A stretch of 10,772 nucleotides of DNA from NCBI GenBank assembly GCA_964609655.1, contig CAZSUA010000191.1, positions 1-10,772 of the forward strand, given 5' to 3'. A program made the position numbers and the translations under genes. The notes beneath the pieces were generated by a model. It did not search any database, was not told the DNA's origin, and worked only from the letters and a program-made list of their open reading frames with translations. This DNA is from JBBRRP01 sp964609655 (GTDB taxonomy: Bacteria; Myxococcota_A; Polyangia; Polyangiales; Polyangiaceae). This document shows positions 6,587 to 10,772 of this stretch, piece after piece (the stretch's first letter is position 1; each line of letters starts with the position of its first letter).

Positions 6587-7761
6587 AATCAACGCGGGCA
6601 TTTGCGCTTGGCGCGGTGGTCGCGATGGTGTCGCATTGGGGTTGCGGAAAAGCAGGACGCTCACCCTCCAAGGAAAGCCCGGAAGGCAGCATGGGCGCCC
6701 TGGGCCTGGCGATCGCGCCGCCGAAGGCGGCTCCCGTACCGCGTAAAGGCATGATTTGGATCGAACCGGGAGCACTCGTCGCCGGGACCCCGCCCGAACG
6801 CCTGCCCAGGCTCGTGGATGAAGAGCTGCCAGGAGAGCAGTTGATTCTCAAGGCCTTTTACATCGACGCCCTGCCCTACCCCAATGAAGACGGCGCCATC
6901 CCCCTCACGAATGTGAGCTTCAGCCAAGCCGGCGGCCTGTGCGGAGCGGAAGGCAAACGCCTCTGCACGGAGCTCGAATGGGAGCGAGCCTGTAAGGGCC
7001 CGAATAACTACGTGTATGAATACGGCGACCAATATCGCGCTGATCGATGTGGCACTGGCCTCGTGCCTGGGATGCGTCCGAGCGGATTACTTGTAGGCTG
7101 CAAGAGTGATTTCGGGGTGAGAGATCTTCACGGGGGCGCCTGGGAATGGACTTCCAGTCTCTGGAATCGGGGTGATCGAACCGCGCTCATCACCACGCGG
7201 GGCGGCAATGCCGTCGATGGCGAGCTAGTGGGGCGCTGCGCCAATTCAACGGCCCGCTCCCCCGAAACGGTCGCTGGCAACGTGGGCTTTCGCTGCTGTG
7301 CCGGCGACAAAAATGCGATCGAGGTTTCGCTCGAAGTGAAACGGGCGCCACGCCTGTCTGCGGAACGCAAGCTCGACCGCGTGCTCCTTCGGCGTTTTCT
7401 CAAAGCGGTGTCCGAAAAGGAGCGTTCTGCCTTCCAAGAAATCGCACAATTCGAGCCTGTTAACCTGTGGCGCTGGCATCCGGCGGGAAACGATGAATTG
7501 ACGTTATTTGGTGGCTGCACGACCAGCAAGCAGCCGAAATGCGGGATATTGATCGGGCGCGAGGCGCGCTCAGAATTCTTAGGCTGGGCGGGTTCGGGGT
7601 ATCGTCTTGCCACGCTACACACCGCCAAGAGTGCCACGGATATCTGGTTGCTCGGGGGCGACGAAAAAGGCCCGCTCAGCCGCCGTATTTCGTACCATGC
7701 GGGGGCAGTTTCCATCTTTGACCGAGAGCTGCCCGGGCGCGCCACGAAGCAGCAACGCTAA
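6583..7761 (+). CDS. Exported SUMF1/FGE-like domain protein, probably non-catalytic
   Basis: The 392-residue product has a signal peptide (MKSTRAFALGAVVAMV) with Cys21 in HWGC. It is probably a lipoprotein, although His at -3 makes the lipobox poor. Residues about 57-240 form a formylglycine-generating-enzyme-like domain: MIWIEPGALVAGTPP (57-71), KRLCTELEWERACKGP (125-140), FGVRDLHGGAWEWTSS (177-192), RGGN (206-209) and GFRCC (235-239). True FGEs oxidise a sulfatase cysteine using two cysteines just after the RGGS-type motif; here AVDGELVGRC follows, and neither expected cysteine is visible. Other cysteines (120, 128, 137, 156, 173, 219, 238, 239) may form disulfides. Residues 250-392 match nothing I know; they include a basic helix near 258-288 and strand-rich sequence with ELTLFGGC and DIWLLGGD. 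Start is GTG 6583, overlapping the regulator's stop by 4 bases. The gene ends 2 bases from the convergent lipoprotein gene. Fold is confident; role unknown. Confidence 0.88.
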   Translation: MKSTRAFALGAVVAMVSHWGCGKAGRSPSKESPEGSMGALGLAIAPPKAAPVPRKGMIWIEPGALVAGTPPERLPRLVDEELPGEQLILKAFYIDALPYPNEDGAIPLTNVSFSQAGGLCGAEGKRLCTELEWERACKGPNNYVYEYGDQYRADRCGTGLVPGMRPSGLLVGCKSDFGVRDLHGGAWEWTSSLWNRGDRTALITTRGGNAVDGELVGRCANSTARSPETVAGNVGFRCCAGDKNAIEVSLEVKRAPRLSAERKLDRVLLRRFLKAVSEKERSAFQEIAQFEPVNLWRWHPAGNDELTLFGGCTTSKQPKCGILIGREARSEFLGWAGSGYRLATLHTAKSATDIWLLGGDEKGPLSRRISYHAGAVSIFDRELPGRATKQQR

Positions 7762-7763
7762 GG

Positions 7764-8198
7764 TCAATGCGCGATGCAACGGGCTTTCAACTTAGCAACC
7801 TGACGACCTTCCATGGCGGTCGTCAGCTTGAGAGCCCCGCTCAATCGCTCAAGGGCGGCGCTGTCCCCGCGCGGCAGCGCACGCGCGAACTCCTTGCTCA
7901 ATGAAGCGGCCTGAGAAAAACTTTGCGCATAAACCTTGGCATCGTCCGCGGTGCGCTTGTCCGCAAAAGAGGTAGCCATGAGTACCTTGGCCAAGGATTC
8001 GTAGCGAGCTGAGAGCTTGTCGTAGACTGCCGGGTCCGTGCTCTTCGGCTGCTCTTTTCGCACGCCGGCGATTTCGGCAACCGCTGGGTTGACAACTTGA
8101 GCTAAGCGATTGCAGTCACTCACCAGCTGAAAACGCTCGCAGCCGAGTAGCAGCGCGCTCAAGCCAAGAAATACGCCGCACCCAAGCCTGGTCCACAT
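7764..8198 (-). CDS. Small helical lipoprotein, function unknown
   Basis: I do not recognise this 144-residue protein beyond its export signal. It begins MWTRLGCGVFLGLSALLLGC, a short basic start, a hydrophobic core and a good lipobox LLGC, with Cys20 as the lipidation site and Glu at +2. The mature part is rich in Ala, Leu, Lys, Arg, Ser and Asp with heptad-like spacing (for example YDKLSARYESLAKVLMA and FSQAASLSKEFARALP), which suggests a small helical bundle. Cys29 near the start and Cys141 near the end could form a disulfide. The ATG at 8198 gives a complete signal peptide, though the ribosome site is weak. It diverges from the 407-residue lipoprotein gene across 81 bases and ends 2 bases from the end of the FGE-like gene. 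The signal and composition support a real gene. Confidence 0.8.
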   Translation of the reverse strand: MWTRLGCGVFLGLSALLLGCERFQLVSDCNRLAQVVNPAVAEIAGVRKEQPKSTDPAVYDKLSARYESLAKVLMATSFADKRTADDAKVYAQSFSQAASLSKEFARALPRGDSAALERLSGALKLTTAMEGRQVAKLKARCIAH

Positions 8199-8279
8199 GC
8201 AAGGTTCGTAGCTCGCCCCGCTCGCCGCTCCAACTGAAAAGCTTGAAGCGTACCTCCAAGCACTCCATCATCCCCAACC

Positions 8280-9503
8280 GTGAGGAACCTTCAGAGCCCG
8301 CTGGCTGCGCTTTTGCTAGGCCTTGCTGGGATAGCGGCCAGTGCCTGCGATGAATCTGCTCCGGAGCTTCCGGACCCCCCGGGCGCTGTAGCCCCACCAC
8401 CCGCGCGTCCGCCGCCCAGATCGCAGTTGGTGCAAGAGAATGCAGGCGGTGCGCCCTCCAAGCTGGAGGAGGGGGAGGCTCTCCTGTCCGCTTGGAGGGT
8501 GGCGCATCTGGAGCTTGCAGCGCGCGCGGCTCCGGGCGGAAAGCTGGCATTTGGACGAGGTAGGATTGCCCGCTTAACGGCGACGGAGCTTCAGGTTTTC
8601 GACACGAAGACTTTCCACTTGCAACTGCGCACACCGGCCTCTGGTTACTCACAGGTTATCTCTGCCGCCGATGGTGGACTGCTTGCCATGGATGGCCAAC
8701 ATCTCATCAGACTCGAACCGCGCGCTGTCAGCTTCCAGCGTTACGCTCGCCCGACATTCTTCCCTGATTCTCAACTCATACCGGATCCGTTGGATTACGA
8801 GGCGTTGTACGTGTTCCACCGCTCCTCCCCCACCCTCTACAAATACACCCTGGAAAAGGCCGATCCGCTCCACCTGCCCATCCTGCAGACGATCCCGCTC
8901 GGCAGCTCCAACGGCAACCCCAGCACCGATCCGAGTACTGCCTCGACCCACAGCTCGGCATTCTCAACTCTCAGGGATGGGGCTTTCGTTGTCGGCACTG
9001 AGAATCGCATCGTGCTCGGTACGGCGGGCGGCAGCTCGCGTGCCTATTCCCTCCGAAGCCGCGAGCACCGGATCCTGCGCCTGGTGGCCGGCACTGCGAT
9101 TCGGCAAGCCTGGGTGCTTTGGGACGATGCGGAGCTTCAGCTGGTGCAACTTGGCCAAACGCGCACAACCGTGCTTGAAGCCGTCCGCACCGAGGGCGCA
9201 CCGCTCGATATTGAAGCCGACAAAAAACAGCTTCTCACCCTCGAACTGACAGCCCCCGGAACCTCGCCGCGGCGCTTCGATGTGGTGAGCCGGGAGCTTT
9301 CTGGGAAAGTTCGCTTCCGTGTCGACGCGGGTCTTTTGCTCGACGGAACGGGTCCAGATTGGGTGGGTCGGGCGCTCCGCGATAAGCAGCTGGCGCTTTC
9401 ACGTTTCGAACCGCTCTTTGCCTTAGGCGGTGAAAACGCGCTTCGAGTATTTTCCACCAAGACAGGCGCGCTCGTTTTTGATGCAACATCGTTAAGTCCC
9501 TAA
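8280..9503 (+). CDS. Lipoprotein of 407 residues, possible beta-propeller
   Basis: The product has a clear signal peptide (MRNLQSPLAALLLGLAGIAA) ending in ASAC, with Cys23 as the lipidation site and Asp at +2. A Pro/Ala-rich spacer (about 26-60) would hold the rest away from the membrane. From about residue 85 the sequence alternates short strands with turns and has phrases reminiscent of PQQ- or WD-type propeller blades: IARLTATELQVFDTKT, GGLLAMDGQHLIRLEP, GAFVVGTENRIVLGTAGG and ALRVFSTKTGALVFDA at the end. No catalytic motif is visible, so a binding or scaffold role is the best guess and the propeller is only inferred. The start is GTG 8280: an in-frame TGA lies a few dozen bases upstream, and this is the only start giving a whole signal peptide; no good ribosome site is seen. 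It is followed after 95 bases by a Clp-type ATPase gene in the same direction. Confidence 0.82.
   Translation: MRNLQSPLAALLLGLAGIAASACDESAPELPDPPGAVAPPPARPPPRSQLVQENAGGAPSKLEEGEALLSAWRVAHLELAARAAPGGKLAFGRGRIARLTATELQVFDTKTFHLQLRTPASGYSQVISAADGGLLAMDGQHLIRLEPRAVSFQRYARPTFFPDSQLIPDPLDYEALYVFHRSSPTLYKYTLEKADPLHLPILQTIPLGSSNGNPSTDPSTASTHSSAFSTLRDGAFVVGTENRIVLGTAGGSSRAYSLRSREHRILRLVAGTAIRQAWVLWDDAELQLVQLGQTRTTVLEAVRTEGAPLDIEADKKQLLTLELTAPGTSPRRFDVVSRELSGKVRFRVDAGLLLDGTGPDWVGRALRDKQLALSRFEPLFALGGENALRVFSTKTGALVFDATSLSP
8454..8499. repeat. Inverted repeat inside the 407-residue lipoprotein gene
   Basis: CCCTCCAAGC at 8454-8463 is the exact reverse complement of GCTTGGAGGG at 8490-8499. The arms extend outward imperfectly (GCG before the left arm, TGGCGC after the right arm). 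The 26-base interval contains GGAG and CTCC tracts that can pair further. The messenger could form a stable hairpin about 175-220 bases after the start. There is no T-tract, so it is not a classical terminator. An inverted repeat of this length can occur by chance in GC-rich coding DNA. Confidence 0.45.
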
Positions 9504-9598
9504 GAAAGCAGAAGCGCCGCTCCTGTAAGTTCCCCCAAATTCTTCATTCACTGCGAAGAAGTTGGCCGTATTCGCTCATTCAGGGCAGATCGACGTCC

Positions 9599-10772
9599 AT
9601 GTCGCTGGGGCGTATCGAACCCGAACTTGCCACCCTGCGAAGGCTGGCTCAGCAATTGGCCAAGCAACGTGTTGAGCCGGTGACGAGCGTGCATTGGCTC
9701 GCCGCCATCAGCCTGCACCCCGGAGTGGGCCGCGACTTACTCGCTGAGCGTCGAATTGACTCCGCCCGAATACTTGCAGCGATCTCGGGTCGCGATGAAG
9801 ACACGCATCTCATCCGCAGCGCCACAGAGAGTGCCAGGCACACGGCCATCAGCATGGACGCGTCCCACACCGGCGGGCTTCATCTCCTGATCAGTTTCTT
9901 GGGTGAAACGAGTTCCTGCGCGCGCCGGACGCTCACCGCGCTCAAAGTCGATCCCCTCAAGCTGCGCACCAGCGCCCTCCAACTCGGCATGGGCTTACGC
10001 CAACGCCCCACGTCGCGCGCAGTTGAGCCCACGTCACGCGCCGCTGAGTCCGCCCCACTCCTTCGGCAGCATTCAAAGGCTGAGGAGCCCAAGCGCACTG
10101 AAGCACCGACGCGAACAGCCCCCGTGCGACCCGCCAGTTCCAGGTCAACGGCGATCGCCGTGCCCATCGTGCCGAAGCCGCTTGCGTCGCGCCAACGTTC
10201 GAAAGTTCCCGCAGAGGTTGTATCCCTGGTGCCCACCCGCAGCAGGCTAGCGAAAGTGCAAAAGGCTCAGATCCCAGCGGAAACGCAGGCGTCTCAGGCA
10301 GGTGCGATAGACCAGAAACAGGCCCCATTGCTTTCCGCCGTCGTTCCGCTCGATCTTGAACGATTCACCCTCAAGAAATCAGAATTCCCCGCCCTCAATA
10401 ACTACGGGAAGAATCTCACCCTGCTGGCAGCGCAAGGCCAGCTTGAAGAATTCGTGGGCCGCGAGGCAGAGATCGACCAGCTGCTCGATATTCTGGCGAA
10501 ACGCAATGTTTGTAGCCCGTGCTTGGTCGGCAGCGCAGGTATCGGAAAGTCTGCTCTGGTCCGCGGCTTGGCCCATAGAACCGCGCAGAGTTCCGCTTCC
10601 CATCCCCACGATGCACGGCTGATTGTGGAGGTGTCACTCGCAGAGCTGCTCCAAGGCTGCCAACAACGCGGCGTGCTAGCCGGGCGCTTGGCGACGCTCC
10701 GCAAAGAAGTCGAAAAATCTGGGCGGCGCGTCGTGCTCTTCTTCGACGAGCTTCCGCGGCTTTTTTCTGGCG
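9599..10772 (+). CDS. Clp/Hsp100-family AAA+ ATPase, N-terminal part (3' end outside window)
   Basis: ClpA/ClpB-type ATPases thread proteins through a hexameric ring for unfolding or disaggregation. The frame runs unbroken from ATG 9599 to the window end (391 residues). Two Clp N-domain repeats come first: about 8-64 (VHWLAAISLHPGVGRDLL) and 70-132 (GGLHLLISFLGETSSCARR). A Ser/Arg/Pro/Ala-rich linker of about 120 residues (133-252) follows. Then comes the entry to the first AAA+ domain, FPALNNYGKNLTLLAAQG (263-280), FVGREAEIDQLL (285-296), Walker A GSAGIGKS (311-318), and Walker B VVLFFDEL (378-385). The segment LAELLQGCQQRGVLAGRL corresponds to the pore-loop region; the usual aromatic-Arg-Gly (YRG) appears as QRG. 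Walker A lies about 100 residues later than in E. coli ClpB because of the linker. The start has no strong ribosome site. It sits 95 bases after the lipoprotein gene. ClpA, ClpB or ClpV type cannot be decided from this part. Confidence 0.9.
   Translation, partial: MSLGRIEPELATLRRLAQQLAKQRVEPVTSVHWLAAISLHPGVGRDLLAERRIDSARILAAISGRDEDTHLIRSATESARHTAISMDASHTGGLHLLISFLGETSSCARRTLTALKVDPLKLRTSALQLGMGLRQRPTSRAVEPTSRAAESAPLLRQHSKAEEPKRTEAPTRTAPVRPASSRSTAIAVPIVPKPLASRQRSKVPAEVVSLVPTRSRLAKVQKAQIPAETQASQAGAIDQKQAPLLSAVVPLDLERFTLKKSEFPALNNYGKNLTLLAAQGQLEEFVGREAEIDQLLDILAKRNVCSPCLVGSAGIGKSALVRGLAHRTAQSSASHPHDARLIVEVSLAELLQGCQQRGVLAGRLATLRKEVEKSGRRVVLFFDELPRLFSG

Noticed and set aside
9540..9560. Inverted repeat TTCTTC / GAAGAA with a 9-base loop between the lipoprotein and Clp genes
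   Set aside because: The arms are six bases and AT-rich, there is no T-tract after them, and repeats this short are expected by chance. It is neither a convincing terminator nor an operator.
9880..10236. Minus-strand open frames opposite the Clp linker region
   Set aside because: The plus-strand Clp frame is continuous and has conserved motifs on both sides; the reverse frames are low-complexity shadows of GC-rich coding sequence.

Overview
The window is a gene-dense, fairly GC-rich (about 60% by eye) stretch of bacterial chromosome. It holds ten protein genes, two of them cut by the window edges. I see no RNA genes, insertion sequences, CRISPR or phage genes. Several traits point to Myxococcota (the old myxobacterial delta-proteobacteria): short Pro/Ala-rich lipoproteins, a TPR protein with two C-terminal membrane segments and a terminal Phe, a zinc-ribbon/FHA protein, and a sigma-54 activator beside a sulfatase-modifying-factor-like lipoprotein. 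This placement is inferred from style; no marker gene was compared.

Left part (1-3810). The 3' half of a DsbD-type thiol:disulfide interchange protein (1-837, +) runs tail-to-tail, with a 4-base overlap, into a leftward set of four genes. In transcription order these are ruvA (Holliday-junction branch migration), a protein with two zinc ribbons and two FHA domains, a small Nudix-fold protein, and a ComF-family phosphoribosyltransferase-like protein. The FHA gene very probably starts at a GTG at 3051, behind an almost perfect Shine-Dalgarno sequence. The Nudix protein probably starts at 1958 and has lost the paired catalytic glutamates of the Nudix box.

Middle part (3811-7761). A small lipoprotein gene (+) diverges from ruvA and overlaps the 3' end of an exported TPR protein (-) by 23 bases. 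Divergent from the TPR gene is an NtrC-type response regulator with receiver, sigma-54 AAA+ and Fis-type HTH domains. Its stop codon overlaps (GTGA) the start of an exported protein with a formylglycine-generating-enzyme-like fold that lacks the expected catalytic cysteines and carries an unrecognised C-terminal extension.

Right part (7762-10772). A small helical lipoprotein (-) is followed by a divergent 407-residue lipoprotein (+), possibly a beta-propeller. The window ends inside a Clp/Hsp100-family ATPase whose N-domain and first AAA+ module are separated by an unusually long, disordered-looking linker.

Most genes belong to known families. I do not see a clearly new multi-gene system. 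The points most worth a second look are the degenerate Nudix box, the sigma-54 regulator coupled to a catalytically incomplete FGE-like protein, the zinc-ribbon/FHA protein placed among DNA-related genes, and the long-linker Clp ATPase.
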